A stretch of DNA of 64,000 nt from Plectrocnemia conspersa (GCA_009617715.1 VTFK01000272.1:372001-436000), one strand, 5' to 3'; shown: positions 45,639 to 60,996, counted from the first letter of the stretch. The notes: generated from the sequence alone by a model not told the origin. Program-made: numbers and translations.

Positions 45639-48600
45639 CGTATAGGGGCTGCACGTTAGTTCTATGCGATACTCAAAATTTAAATTTTTATCTTCGAAAC
45701 CAAACAGTTAAGAGCGTTAACTCTTCCGAAAGTCTCAAAATGGCTAGTATGGGGGTACGATCGAACTGATACATCGCTTTTGTTTTCAAGCAAAAATATA
45801 TATTTTTTATATTTTACTTAGATGAACTTTATGCTTCTCAACATTTCATGTATAGAGACCTTTTTGACAAAATTCAACACTACTGAGTTATAAGTGATTG
45901 AATTTTAATATTTGTCGCCATTTTGCAAAAAAATTGACAAAATGGATTTTGCTAACAAACATACACAGGATGCTTAAGAATTCTATACTGTCACAAAAAT
46001 TAAAATTTAAATATGTATAAATAAGCTCACACTGACCTAAACTATATTGAAAATCTTATGAGCGTATGTATGGTGGGTCGATCGACTCATCACACTAAAC
46101 CTGTTTTGAAAAAAAAATACTTTTATTTTTTAATTTTTAATTTTTTTTTATAGTATCGTAAGTGTAGTCGAAAGCTCTATTTTGTATAAAAAATTCAAGT
46201 CGATTTCTTAAATAGAAACCTCATACGAGCGTTAACTATATGCAGAGTCGCATAAAAGCTCGTTCGAGGTCTCGGTCAATATATGGTAAGACTCGGTTTT
46301 ATTAAAAAAAAAAAAAATTAAAAAATTGCTTTTATATGCAAATTAAAATTCAAACACTTTTTGCATTAGACATTTTTTAGTAGGATTTCATTTAGCAAAG
46401 GTATGACACTTTGAATTTTTACATTAGCCGCCATTTTGAAAAAAAAATTTATATATTTTTTTTAAACATAACGTATAGGGGCTGCACGTTAGTTCTATGC
46501 GATACTCAAAATTAAAATTTTTATCTTCGAAACCAAACAGTTAAGAGCGTTAACTCTTTCGAAAGTCTCAAAATGGCTAGTATGGGGGTACGATCGAACT
46601 GATACATCGCTTGTTTTCAAGCAAAAATATATATTTTTTATATTTTACTTAGATGAACTTTAGGCTTCTCAACATTTCATGTATAGAGACCTTTTTGACA
46701 AAATTCAACACTACTGAGTTATAAGTAATTGAATTTTAATACTTGTCGCCATTTTGCAAAAAATTGACAAAATGGATTTTGCTAACAAACATACACAGGA
46801 TGCTTAAGAATTCTATACTGTCACTAAAATTAAAATTCAAATATGTATAAATAAGCTCACACTGACCTAAACTATATTGAAAATCTTATGAGCGTATGTA
46901 TGGTGGGTCGATCGACTCATCACACTAAACGTGTTTTGAAAAAAAAATACTTTTATTTTTTAATTTTTAATTTTTTTTTACAGTATCGTAAGTATAGTCG
47001 AAAGCTCTATTTTGTATAAAAATTTCAAGTCGATTTCTCAAATAGAAGCCTCATACGAGCGTTAACTATATGCAGAGTCGCATTAAAGCTCGTTCGAGGT
47101 CTCGGTCAATATATGGTAAGACTCGGTTTTATTAAAAAAAAAAATAATTAAAAATTGATTTTATATGCAAATTAAAATTCCAAACACTTTTTTTTGCATT
47201 AGACATTTTTTAGTAGGATTTCATTTAGCAAAGTTATGACACTTTGAATTTTTACATTAGCCGCCATTTTGAAAAAAAAATTTATATATTTTTTTTAAAC
47301 ATAACGTATAGGGGCTGCACGTTAGTTCTATGCGATACTAAAAATTTAAATTTTTATCTTCGAAACCAAACAGTTAGGAGCGATAACTCTTCCGAAAGTC
47401 TCAAAATGGCTAGTATGGGGGGTACGATCGAACTGATACATCGCTTGTTTTCAAGCAAAAATATATATTTTTTATATTTCACTTAGATGAACTTTAGGTT
47501 TCTCAACATTTCATGTATAGAGACCTTTTTGACAAAATTCAACACTACTGAGTTATAAGTGATTGAATTTTAATACTTGTCGCCATTTTGCATAAAATTG
47601 ACAAAATGGATTTTGCTAACAAACATACACAGGATGCTTAAGAATTCTATACTGTCACAAAAATTAAAATTCAAATATGTATAAATAAGCTCACACTGAC
47701 CTTAACTATATTGAAAATCTTATGAGCGTATGTATGGTGTGTCGATCGACTCATCACACTAAACGTGTTTTGAAAAAAAAATACTTTTATTTTTTAATTT
47801 TTAATTTTTTTTTATAGTATCGTAAGTATAGTCGAAAGCTCTATTTTGTATAAAAAATTCAAGTCGATTTCTTAAATAGAAGCCTCATACGAGCGTCAAC
47901 TATATGCAGAGTAGCATAAAAGCTCGTTCGAGGTCTCGGTCAATATATGGTAAGACTAGGTTTTTAAAAAAAAAAAAATAATTAAAAATTGCTTTTATAT
48001 GCAAATTAAAATTCCAAACACTTTTGCATTAGACATTTTTTAGTAGGATTTCATTTAGCAAATTTATGACACTTTGAATTTTTACATTAGCCGCCATTTT
48101 GAAAAAAAATTTAATATATTTTTTTTAAACATAACGTATAGGGGCTGCACGTTAGTTCTATGCGATACTCAAAATTTAAATTTTTATGTTCGAAACCAAA
48201 CAGTTAAGAGCGTTAACTCTTCCGAAAGTCTCAAAATGGCTAGTATGGGGGTACGATCGAACTGATACATCGCTTGTTTTCAAGCAAAAAAATATATATT
48301 TTTATATTTTACTTAGATGAACTTTTAGGCTTCTCAACATTTCATGTATAGAGACTTTTTTTGACAAAATTCAACACTACTGAGTTATAAGTGATTGAAT
48401 TTTAATTTGTCGCCATTTTGCAAAAAATTGACAAAATGGATTTTGCTAACAAACATACACAGGATGCTTAAGAATTCTATACTGTCACAAAAATTAAAAT
48501 TCAAATATGTATAAATAAGCTCACACTGACCTAAACTATATTGAAAATCTTATGAGCGTATGTATAGTGGGTCGATCGACTCATCACACTAAACGTGTTT

Positions 48601-48689
48601 TGAAAAAAAATTAATTTTATTTTTTTTTTTTTAATTTTTTTTATAGTATCGTAAGTATAGTCGAAAGCTCTATTTTGTATAAAAAAATT

Positions 48690-48730
48690 CAAGTCAATTT
48701 TTCTCAACATTTCATGTATAGAGACCTTTT
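48690..48730 (+). repeat. Irregular junction in 1209-bp interval
   Basis: CAAGTCAATTTTTCTCAACA jumps from the end of the second sub-repeat to the middle of the first, skipping about 460 bp of one monomer. This gives a partial unit before the next landmark. Confidence 0.75.
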
Positions 48731-51700
48731 GACAAAATTCAACACTACTGAGTTATAAGTGATTGAATTTTAATACTTGTCGCCATTTTGCAAAAAATTG
48801 ACAAAATGTATTTTGCTAACAAACATACACAGGATGCTTAAGAATTCTATACTGTCACAAAAATTAAAATTCAAATATGTATAAATAAGCTCACACTGAC
48901 CTTAACTATATTGAAAATCTTATGAGCGTATGTATGGTGGGTCGATCGACTCATCACACTAAACGTGTTTTGAAAAAAAAATACTTTTATTTTTTAATTT
49001 TTAATTTTTTTTTATAGTATCGTAAGTATAGTCGAAAGCTCTATTACGTATAAAAAATTCAAGTCGATTTCTTAAATAGAAGCCTCATACGAGCGTTAAC
49101 TATATGCAGAGTCGCATAAAAGCTCGTTCGAGGTCTCGGTCAATATATGGTAAGACTTGGTTTTATTAAAAAAAATTCAATAATTAAAAATTGCTTTTTT
49201 TATATGCAAATTAAAAAAATTCCAAACACTTTTTGCATACGACATTTTTCAGTAGGAATTGATTTAGCAAAGTTATGACACTTTGAATTTTTACGATAGC
49301 CGCCATTTTGAAAAAAAATTTTATATATTTTTTTTAAATATAACGTATAGGGGCTGCACGTTAGTTCTATGCGATACTCAAAATTTAAATTTTTATCTTC
49401 GAAACCAAACAGTTAAGAGCGTTAACTCTTCCGAAAGTCTCAAAATGGCTAGTATGGGGTACGATCGAACTGATACATCGCTTGTTTTCAAGCAAAAATA
49501 TATATTTTTTATATTTTACTTAGATGAACTTTAGGCTTCTCAACATTTCATGTATAGAGACCTTTTTGACAAAATTTAACACTACTGAGTTATAAGTGAT
49601 TGAATTTTAATACTTGTCGCCATTTTGCAAAAAATTGACAAAATGGATTTTGCTAACAAACATACACAGGATGCTTAAGAATTCTATACTGTCACAAAAA
49701 TTAAAATTCAAATATGTATAAATAAGCTCACACTGACCTTAACTATATTGAAAATCTTATGAGCGTATGTGTGGTGGGTCGATCGACTCATCACACTAAA
49801 CGTGTTTTGAAAAAAAAAATACTTTTATTTTTTAATTTTTAATTTTTTTTTATAGTATCGTAAGTATAGTCGAAAGCTCTATTTTGTATAAAAAATTCAA
49901 GTCGATTTCTTAAATAGAAGCCTTATACGAGCGTTAACTATATGCAGAGTCGTATAAAAGCTCGTTCGAGTCTCGGTCAATATATGGTAAGACTCGGTTT
50001 TTATTAAAAAAAAAATAATTAAAAATTGCTTTTATATGCAAATTAAAATTTCAAACACTTTTTGCATTAGACATTTTTTAGTAGGATTACATTTAGCAAA
50101 GTTATGACACTTTGAATTTTTACATTAGCCGCCATTTTGAAAAAAAAATTTATATATTTTTTTTAAACATAACGTATAGGGGCTGCACGTTAGTTCTATG
50201 CGATACTCAAAATTTAAATTTTTATGTTTGAAACCAAACAGTTAAGAGCGTTAACTCTTCCGAAAGTCTCAAAATGGCTAGTATGGGGGGTACGATCGAA
50301 CTGATACATCGCTTGTTTTCAAGCAAAAATATATATTTTTTATATTTTACTTAGATGAACTTTTGGCTTCTCAACATTTCATGTATAGAGACCTTTTTGA
50401 CAAAATTCAACACTACTGAGTTATAAGTGATTGAATTTTTTTATGCTTCGGTCGCCATTTTGCAAAAAAAAATTGACAAAATGGATTTTGCTAACAAACA
50501 TACACAGGATGCTTAAGAATTCTATACTGTCACAAAAAATTAAAATTCAAATATGTATAAATAAGCTCACACTGACCCACAAACTATATTGAAAATCTTA
50601 TGAGCGTATGTATGGTGGGTCGATCGACTCATCACACTAAACGTGTTTTGAAAAAAAAATACTTTTATTTTTTAATTTTTAATTTTTTTTTATAGTATCG
50701 TAAGTATAGTATTGTAAGCTCTATTTTGTATAAAAAATTCAAGTCGATTTCTTAAATAGAAGCCTCATACGAGCGTTAACTATATGCAGAGTCGCCTAAA
50801 AGCTCGTTCGAGGTCTCGGTCAATATATGGTAAGACTCAGTTTTTATTAAAAAAAAAATAATTAAAAATTGCTTTTATATGCAAATTAAAATTCCAAACA
50901 CTTTTGCATTAGACATTTTTTTGTAAGTTTTATTTAGCAAAGGATTATGACACTTTGAATTTTTACATTAGCCGCCATTTTGAAAAAAAAAAATTTTTAT
51001 ATATTTTTTTTAAACATAACAATATAGGGGCTGCACGTTAGTTCTATGATACTCAAAAATTTAAAATTTTCATCTTTGTAAAACCAAACGGTTAAAGAGC
51101 GTTAACTCTTCCGAAAGTCTCAAAATGGCTAGTATGGGGTACAATCGAACTGATACATCGCTTGTTTTCAAGCAAAAATATATATTTTTTATATTTTACT
51201 TAGATGAACTTTAGGCTTCTCATCATTTCATGTATAGAGACCTTTTTGACAAAATTCAACACTATTGAGTTATAAGTGATTGAATTTTAATACATGTCGC
51301 CATTTTGCAAAAAATCGACAAAATGGATTTTGCTAACAAACATACACAGGATGCTTAAGAATTCTATAAAAAAAAAAAAAATTTTCAAAAAATTCAAATA
51401 TGTATAAAATAAGCTCACGCGGCCTAAACTATATTAAGAAATCTTATGAGCGTATGTATGGTGCAGGTTGATCGACTTATCACACTAAACGTGTTTTGAA
51501 AAAAAAATACTTTTATTTTTTAATTTTTAATTTTTTTGTATAGTATCGTAAGTATAGTTGAAAGCTCTATTAGGTATAAAAAATTCAAGTCAATTTCTTA
51601 AATAGAAGCTTCATACGAGCGTTAACTATATGCAGAGTCGCATAAAAAGCTCGTTCGAGGTCTCGGTCAATATATGGTAAGACTCGGTTTTTATTAAAAA

Positions 51701-54700
51701 AAAAATAATTAAAAATTGCATTTATATGCAAATTAAAATTTCAAACACTTTTTGCATTAGACATTTTTTAGTAGAGTTTCATTTAGCAAAGTTATGACAC
51801 TTTGAATTTTTACATTAGCCGCCATTTTGAAAAAAAAATTTATATATTTTTTTTAAACATAACGTATAGGGGCTGCGCGTTAGTTCTATGCGATACTTGA
51901 CATTTTAAATTTTAATCTTTAAAACAAAGCAGTTAAGAGCGTTAACTCTTCCGAAAGTCTCAAAATGGCCAGTATGGGGTACGATCGAACTGATATCAAC
52001 AAGCTTGTTTTCAAGCAAAAATATATATTTTTTATATTTTACTTAGATGAACTTTAGGCTTCTCAACATTTCATGTATAGAGACCTTTTGACAAAATTTA
52101 ACACTACTGAGTTATAAAGTGATTGAATTTTTTACTTTGTCGCCATTTTGCAAAAAATTGACAAAATGGATTTTGCTAACAAACATACACAGGATGCTTA
52201 AGAATTCTATACTGTCACAAAAATTAAAATTCAAATATGTATAAATAAACTCACACTGACCTTAACTATATTGAAAATCTTATGAGCGTATGTATGGTGG
52301 GTCGATCGACTCATCACACTAAACGTGTTTTGAAAAAAAAAATACTTTTATTTTTTAATTTTTAATTTTTTTTATAGTATCGTAAGTATAGTTGAAAGCT
52401 CTATTTTGTATAAAAAAATTCAAGTCGATTTCTTAAATAGAAGCCCTCATACGAGGCGTTAACTATATGCAGAGTCGCATAAAAAGCTCGTTCGAGGTCT
52501 CGGTCAATATATGAGTAAGACTCGGTTTTAAAAAAAAATAATTAAAAAATTCGTTTTTATATGCAAATTAAAAAATTAAACACCTCTTTTTGCATTAGAC
52601 ATTTTTCAGTAGGATTTCATTTAGCAAAGTTATGACACTTTGAATTTTTACATTAGCCGCCATTTTGAAAAAAAATTTTATATATTTTTTTTAAACATAA
52701 CGTATAGGGGCTGACGTTAGTTCTATGCGATACTCAAAATTTAAATTTTTATCTTCGAAACCAAACAGTTAAGAGCGTTAACTCTTCCGAAAGTCTCAAA
52801 ATGGCTAGTATGGGGGTACGATCGAACTGATACATCGCTTGTTTTCAAGCAAAAAAAAATATATTTTTTTATATTTTATTAGATGAACTTTTTAGCTTCT
52901 CAACATTTCATGTATAGAGACTTTTTTTGACAAAATTCAACACTACTGAGTTATAAGTGATTGAATTTTAATATTTGTCGCCATTTTGCAAAAAAAAATT
53001 GACAAAATGGATTTTGCTAACAAACATACACAGGATGCTTAAGAATTCTATACTGTCACAAAAAATTAAAATTCAAATATGTATAAATAAGCTCACACTG
53101 ACCTTAACTATATTGAAAATCTTATGAGCGTATGTATGGTGGGTCGATCGACTCATCACACTAAACGTGTTTTGAAAAAAAAAAAAAATACTTTTTTTTT
53201 TTTATTTTTTAATTTTTTTTATATAGTATCGTAAGTATAGTCGTTCTCTGGCTTTATTAAAAAAAAATTTAAGTCGATTTCTTAAATAGAGAAGCCCCAT
53301 GTACGAGCGTGTTAACTATATGCAGAGTCGCATAAAAGCTCGTTCGAGGTCCTCGGTCAATATATGGTAAGACCTCGGTTTTTTTAAAAAAAAAAAAAAA
53401 TTAAAAATTGTTTTATATGCAAATTAAAAATTCCAAAACACTTTTGAATACGACATTTTTCAGTAGGATTTCATTTAGCAAAGTTATGACACTTTGAATT
53501 TTTACATTAGCCTCCATTTTGAAAAAAAAATTTATATATTTTTTTTAAACATAACGTATAGGGGCTGCACGTTAGTTCTATGCGATACTCAAAATTTAAA
53601 TTTTTATCATCGAAACCAAGCAGTTAAGAGCGTTAACTCTTCCGAAAGTCTCAAAAAATGGCTAGTATGGGGTAATGATCGAACTGATACATCGCTTGTT
53701 TCAAGCAAAAAATATATATTTTTTTTTATATTTTACTTAGATGAGCTTTAGGCTTCTCAACATTTCATGTATAGAGACCTTTTGACAAAATTGAACACTA
53801 CTGAGTAATAAGTGATTGAATTTTAATACTTGTCGCCATTTTGGTAAAAAAATTGACAAAATGGATTTTGCTAACAAACATACACAGGATGCTTAAGAAT
53901 TCTATACTGTCAAAATTTTGAAATTCAAATATGTATAAATAAGCCTCACACTGACCTAAACTATATTGAAAATCTTATGAGCGTATGTATGGTGGGTCGA
54001 TCGACTCATCACACTAAACGTGTTTTGAAAAAAAAATACTTTTATTTTTTAATTTTTAATTTTTTTGTATAGTATCGTAAGTATAGTTGAAAGCTCTATT
54101 TGGTATGAAAAATTCAAGTCAATTTCTTAAATAGAAGCTTCATACGAGCGTTAACTATATGCAGAGTCGCATAAAAGTCGTTCGAGGTCTCGGTTAATAT
54201 ATGGTAAGACTCGGTTTTTATTTAAAAAAAAATAATTAAAAATTGATTTTATATGCAAATTAAAATTCCAAACACTTTTTACATACGAAATTTTTTAGTG
54301 GGATTTCATTTAGCAAAGTTATGACACTTTGAATTTTTACGATAGCCGCCATTTTGAAAAAAAAATTTTATATATTTTTTTTAAACATAACGTATAGGGG
54401 CTGCACGTTAGTTCTATGCGATATCAAAAATTAAAATTTTAATCTTCGAAACCAAGCAGTTAAGAGCGTTAACTCTTCCGAAAGTCTCAAAATGGCTAGT
54501 ATGGGGGGTACGATCGAACTGATACATCGCTTGTTTTTCAAGCAAAATATATATTTTTTTTATATTTTACTTAGATGAGCTTTTTCTCAACATTTCATGT
54601 ATAGAGACCTTTTGACAAAATTGAACACTACTGAGTTATAAGTGATTGAATTTTAATACTTGTCGCCATTTGCAAAAAATTGACAAAAAATGGATTTTGC

Positions 54701-54949
54701 TAACAAAACATACCAAGGATGCTTAAGAATTCTATACTGTCACACAAAAAATTGAAATTCAAATATGTATAAATAAGCTCACACTGACCTTAACTATATT
54801 GAAAATCTTATGAGCGTATGTATGTTGGATCGGATCGACTCATCACACTAAACGTGTTTTGAAAAAAAAATACTTTTATTTTTTAATTTTTAATTTTTTT
54901 TTATAGTATCGTAAGTATAGTTGAAAGCTCTGTTTTGTTTAAAAAATTT

Positions 54950-54985
54950 AAGTCGATTTTTAAAATAGATTTTTCAGTAGGATTT
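54950..54985 (+). repeat. Deletion junction in 678-bp monomer
   Basis: AAAATAGATTTTTCAGTAGG joins the end of the second sub-repeat to the late part of the third and removes about 160 bp, including the second GAGCGTTAACT word. Confidence 0.75.
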
Positions 54986-55553
54986 CATTTAGCAAAGTTA
55001 TGACACTTTGAATTTTTACGATAGCCGCCATTTTGAAAAAAAATTTTATATATTTTTTTTAAACATAACGTATAGGGGCTGCACGTTAGTTCTATGCGAT
55101 ACTCAAAATTTAAATTTTTTATCTTCGAAACCAAACAGTTAAGAGCGTTAACTCTTCCGAAAGTCTCAAAATGGCTAGTATGGGGGGTACGATCGAACTG
55201 ATACATCGCTTGTTTTCAAGCAAAAAAATATATTTTTTTATATTTTACTTAGATGAACTTTAGGCTTCTCAACATTTCATGTATAGAGACCTTTTTTTGA
55301 CAAAATTCAACACTACTGAGTTATAAGTGATTGAATTTTAATATTTGTCGCCATTGCAAAAAAAAAATTGACAAAATGGATTTTGCTAACAAACATACAC
55401 AGGATGCTTAAGAATTCTATACTGTCACAAAAAATTAAAATTCAAATATGTATAAATAAGCTCACACTGACCTAAACTATATTGAAAATCTTATGAGCGT
55501 ATGTATGGTGGGTCGATCGACTCATCACACTAAACGTGTTTTGAAAAAAAAAA

Positions 55554-55556
<3 letters not shown>

Positions 55557-55588
<32 letters not shown>
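55557..55588 (+). repeat. T32 homopolymer in satellite monomer
   Basis: Other monomers have a T/A mixture here. In this one the stretch has become a pure run of 32 T. The next monomer has a still longer run at 56401-56434, directly preceded by 13 A. Confidence 0.95.
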
Positions 55589-55591
<3 letters not shown>

Positions 55592-56396
55592 GTATCGTAA
55601 GTATAGTCGAAAGCTCTATTTTGTAAAAAAATTCAAGTCGATTTTCTTAAATAGAAAACCTCATACGAGCGTTAACTATATGCAGAGTCGCATAAAAGCT
55701 CGTTCGAGGTCTCGGTCAATATATGGTAAGACTCGGATTTTATTAAAAAAAAAATAATTAAAAATTGCTTTTATATGCAAATTAAAATTCCAAACTTTTT
55801 TTGCATTAGACATTTTTTTAGTAGGATTTCATTTAGCAAAGTTATGACACTTTGATTTTTTTACATTAGCCGCCAAAAAAAAAAAAAATTTATATATTTT
55901 TTTTTAAACATAACGTATAGGGGCTGCACGTTAGTTCTATGCGATACTCAAAAATTTAAAATTTTTATCTTCGAAACCAAACAGTTAAGAGCGTTAACTC
56001 TTCCGAAAGTCTCAAAATGGCTAGTATGGGGGTACGATCGAACTGATACATCGCTTGTTTTCAAGCAAAAAATATATATTTTTTTATATTTTACTTAGAT
56101 GAACTTTAGGCTTCTCAACATTTCATGTATAGAGACTTTTTTGACAAAATTCAACACTACTGAGTTATAAGTGATTGAATTTTAATATTTGTCGCCATTT
56201 TGCAAAAAAAAATTGACAAAATGGATTTTGCTAACAAACATACACAGGATGCTTAAGAATTCTATACTGTCACAAAAAATTAAAATTCAAATATGTATAA
56301 ATAAGCTCACACTGACCTTAACTATATTGAAAATCTTATGAGCGTATGTATGGTGGGTCGATCGACTCATCACACTAAACGTGTTTGAAAAAAAAA

Positions 56397-56437
<41 letters not shown>

Positions 56438-58019
56438 GTATCGTAAGTATAGTCGAAAGCTCTATTTTGTATTAAAAAAATTCAAGTCGATTTCTTAAAT
56501 AGAAACCCTCATACGAGCGTTAACTATATGCAGAGTCGCATAAAAGCTCGTTCGAGGTCTCGGTCAATATATATGGTAAGACTCGGTTTTTATTAAAAAA
56601 AAAAAATAATTAAAAAATTGCTTTTATATGCAAATTAAAATTCCAAACACTTTTTTTGCATTAGACATTTTTTCAGTAGGATTTCATTTAGCAAAGTTAT
56701 GACACTTTGAATTTTTTACATTAGCCGCCATTTTGAAAAAAAAAAAATTTTATATATATTTTTTTTTTAAACATAACGTATAGGGGCTGCACGTTAGTTC
56801 TATGCGATACTCAAAATTAAAATTTTATCTTCTTCGAAACCAAACAGTTAAGAGCGTTAACTCTTCCGAAAGTCTCAAAATGGCTAGTATGGGGGGTACG
56901 ATCGAACTGATACATCGCTTGTTTTCAAGCAAAAAAAATATATATTTTTTTTATATTTTACTTAGATGAACTTTAGGCTTCTCAACATTTCATGTATAGA
57001 GACCTTTTTTTGACAAAATTCAACACTACTGAGTTATAAGTGATTGAATTTTAATACTTGTCGCCATTTTGCAAAAAAAATTGACAAAATGGATTTTGCT
57101 AACAAACATACACAGGATGCTTAAGAATTCTATACTGTCACAAAAAATTAAAATTCAAATATGTATAAATAAGCTCACACTGACCTTAACTATATTGAAA
57201 ATCTTATGAGCGTATGTATGGTGGGTCGATCGACTCATCACACTAAACGTGTTTTGAAAAAAAAAAACTTTTTTTTTTTTTTTTAATTTTTTAATTTTTT
57301 TTTTATAGTATCGTAAGTATAGTCGAAAGCTCTATTTTGTATAAAAAAATTCAAGTCGATTTCTTAAATAGAAACCTCATACGAGCGTTAACTATATGCA
57401 GAGTCGCATAAAAGCTCGTTCGAGGTCTCGGTCAATATATGGTAAGACTCGGTTTTATTAAAAAAAAAAATAATAAAAAAATTGCTTTTTTTATATGCAA
57501 ATTAAAATTCCAAACACTTTTTTGCATTAGACATTTTTCAGTAGGATTTCATTTAGCAAAGTTATGACACTTTGAATTTTTTACATTAGCCGCCATTTTG
57601 AAAAAAAAAATATTTTATATATTTTTTTTTTAAACATAACGTATAGGGCTGCACGTTAGTTCTATGCGATACTCAAAATTTAAATTTTATCTTCGAAACC
57701 AAACAGTTAAGAGCGTTAACTCTTCCGAAAGTCTCAAAATGGCTAGTATGGGGGGTACGATCGAACTGATACATCGCTTGTTTTTCAAAAAAATATATAT
57801 TTTTTTTTTTATTTTACTTAGATGAACTTTAGGCTTCTCAACATTTCATGTATAGAGACCTTTTTTTTGACAAAATTCAACACTACTGAGTTATAAGTGA
57901 TTGAATTTTAATACTTGTCGCCATTTTGCAAAAAAAATTGACAAAATGGATTTTGCTAACAAAACTACACAGGATGCTTAAGAATTCTATACTGTCACAA
58001 AAATTGAAATTCAAATATG

Positions 58020-58930
58020 TATAAACAAGCTCACACTGACCTTCACTATATTGAAAATCTTTGCCCAGAGCGTATGTATGGCGTGGGTCGATCGACTCGT
58101 AAAGCGTGTTTTGAAAAAAAAATACTTTTATTTTTTTTAATTTTTAATTTTTTTTTATAGTAATGGCGAAGTATAATTAGAAAGCTCTATTTTGTATTGA
58201 AATTCAAAGTCGGTGCTAAATAGAAACTCATTACGAGCGTTAACTATATGCAGAGTCGCGCTCGTTCGAGGAATTATCCCGATTCTCAATATATGGAACT
58301 CGGTTTTTATTAAAAAAATAATTAAAATTGCTTTTATAGTGCAAATTAAAATTCCAAACGCTTTTGCATTTAGACATTTTTGAGAGTAAAGATTTTATTA
58401 TACCAAAAGGAATTTATGACACTTTGAATTTTACATTAGCCGATTTTGAAAAAAAAAAATTTTATATATTTTTTTAAACATAATAAGGGGCTGCACGTTA
58501 GTTCTATGCGATACTCAAAATTTAATTTTTTTATCTTCGAAACCAAACAGTTAAAGGCGTTAACTCTTTCGAAGTCTCAAAAAAAATGAAAACTGTAGTA
58601 ATGGGGGGGTACGATCGAACTGATACATCCTTTGTTTTTCAAGCAAAAATATATATTTTTTATATTTTCGCTTAGGAGAGATGAACTTTGGAAGGAAGCA
58701 CCTCAACATTTCATGTATAGAGACCTTTTATTAAAATTCAACACTACTGAGTTATAAGTGATTGAATTTTTTTAATACTTGTCCGCCATTTGCAAAATTG
58801 ACAAAAGATAGTTTTAACTATTTTACCAGGCACTATACACAGGATGCTTAAGAATTCTATATATCACAAAAGTGCAAAATTCAAATAATAGCTAAATAAG
58901 AAATACACTGACCTTAACTATGGTAAAGAA
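58020..58930 (+). repeat. Aberrantly diverged satellite monomer
   Basis: One monomer carries many private insertions, deletions and scrambled words (for example CTTTGCCCAGAGCG, GGAATTATCCCGATTC, GGAAGGAAGCACC), while monomers on either side are near consensus. This could be an old, unhomogenised unit, but poor consensus quality is at least as likely. Confidence 0.6.
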
Positions 58931-59984
58931 AATCTTATGAGCGTATGTATGGTGGGTCGATCGACTCATCACACTAAACGTGTTTTGAAAAAAAAAATAC
59001 TTTTATTTTTTTTTTTTTTATTTTTTTTTTTTATAGTATCGTAAGTATAGTCGAAAGCTCTATTTTGTTAAAAAAAATTCAAGTCGATTTCTTAAATAGA
59101 AACCTCATACGAGCGTTAACTATATGCAGAGTCGCATAAAAGCTCGTTCGAGGTCTCGGTCAATATATGGTAAGACTCGGTTTTATTAAAAAAAAAAAAA
59201 AATAATTAAAATTGCTTTTATATGCAAATTAAAAATTCAAACACTTTTGCATTAGACATTTTTTCAGTAGGATTTCATTTAGCAAAGTTATGACACTTTG
59301 AATTTTTACATTAGCCGCCATTTTGAAAAAAAATTTTTATATATTTTTTTTAAACATAACGTATAGGGGCTGCACGTTAGTTCTATGCGATACTCAAAAT
59401 TAAAATTTTTATCTTCGAAACCAAACAGTTAAGAGCGTTAACTCTTCCGAAAGTCTCAAAATGGCTAGTATGGTATGGAATTTTGATCGAACTGATACAT
59501 CCCGCTTGTTTTCAAGCAAAAATATATATTTTTTATATTTTACTTAGATGAACTTTAGGCTTCTCAACTTGTTTCATGTATAGAGACAGCACGACAAAAT
59601 TCAAACACTTGCTGAGTTATAAAATTGATTGAATTTTAATACTTGTCGCCATTTGCAAAAAAATTGACAAAATGGATTTGCTAACAAACATACACAGGAT
59701 GCAAAAAGAATTCTATACTGTCACAAAAATTAAAATTCAAATAATGTATAAATAAGCTCACACTGACCTTAACTATATTGAAAATCTTATGAGCGTATGT
59801 ATGGTGGGTCGATCGACTCATCACACTAAACGTGTTTTGAAAAAAAAATACTTTTATTTTTTAATTTTTAATTTTTTTTTATAGTATCGTAAGTATAGTC
59901 GGAAGCTCTATTTTGTTTAAAAACTTCAAGTCGATTTCTTAAATAGAAACCTCATACGAGCGTTAACTATATGCAGAGGTCGCA

Positions 59985-60060
59985 TAAAACTCGTTAGTCT
60001 TTTTTATGATTTTTTCAAGCAAAAATATAGATGAATTTTTTAGGCTTTTCTCAACATTTC
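59985..60060 (+). repeat. Irregular junction in 1338-bp interval
   Basis: After CATAAAACTCGTT the monomer breaks into a short novel word (AGTCTTTTTTATG) and resumes at TTTTCAAGCAAAAATATAG in the first sub-repeat, skipping roughly 330 bp. Confidence 0.7.
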
Positions 60061-60996
60061 ATGTATAGAGACCTTTTTTGACAAAATTCAACACTACTGA
60101 GTTATAAGTGATTGAATTTTAATACTTGTCGCCATTTTGCAAAAAATTGACAAAATGGATTTTGCTAACAAACATACACAGGATGCTTAAGAATTCTATA
60201 CTGTCACAAAATTAAAATTCAAATATGTATAAATAAGCTCACACTGACCTTAACTATATTGAAAATCTTATGAGCGTATGTATGGTGGGTCGATCGACTC
60301 ATCACACTAAACGTGTTTTGAAAAAAAAAATACTTTTTTTTTTTTTAATTTTTATTTTTTTTTTTATAGTATCGTAAGTATAGTCGAAAGCTCTATTTTG
60401 TTTAAAAAAAATTCAAGTCGATTTCTTAAATAGAAACCTCATACGAGCGTTAACTATATGCAGAGTCGCATAAAAGCTCGTTCGAGGTCTCGGTCAATAT
60501 ATGGTAAGACTCGGTTTTATTAAAAAAAAAAAATAATTAAAAAATTGCTTTTATATGCAAATTAAAATTCCAAACACTTTTTTGCATTAGACATTTTTCA
60601 GTAGGATTTCATTTAGCAAAGTTATGACACTTTGAATTTTTTTACATTAGCCGCCATTTTGAAAAAAAAATTTTTATATATTTTTTTTTAAACATAACAA
60701 TATAGGGGCTGCACGTTAGTTCTATGCGATACTCAAAATTTAAATTTTTTATCTTCGAAACCAAACAGTTAAAGCGTTAACTCTTCCGAAAGTCTCAAAA
60801 TGGCTAGTATGGGGTACGATCGAACTGATACATCGCTTGTTTTCAAGCAAAAATATATATTTTTTTATATTTTACTTAGATGAACTTTAGGCTTCTCAAC
60901 ATTTCATGTATAGAGACCTTTTTTGACAAAATTCAACACTACTGAGTTATAAGTGATTGAATTTTAATACTTGTCGCCATTTTGCAAAAAAAATTG

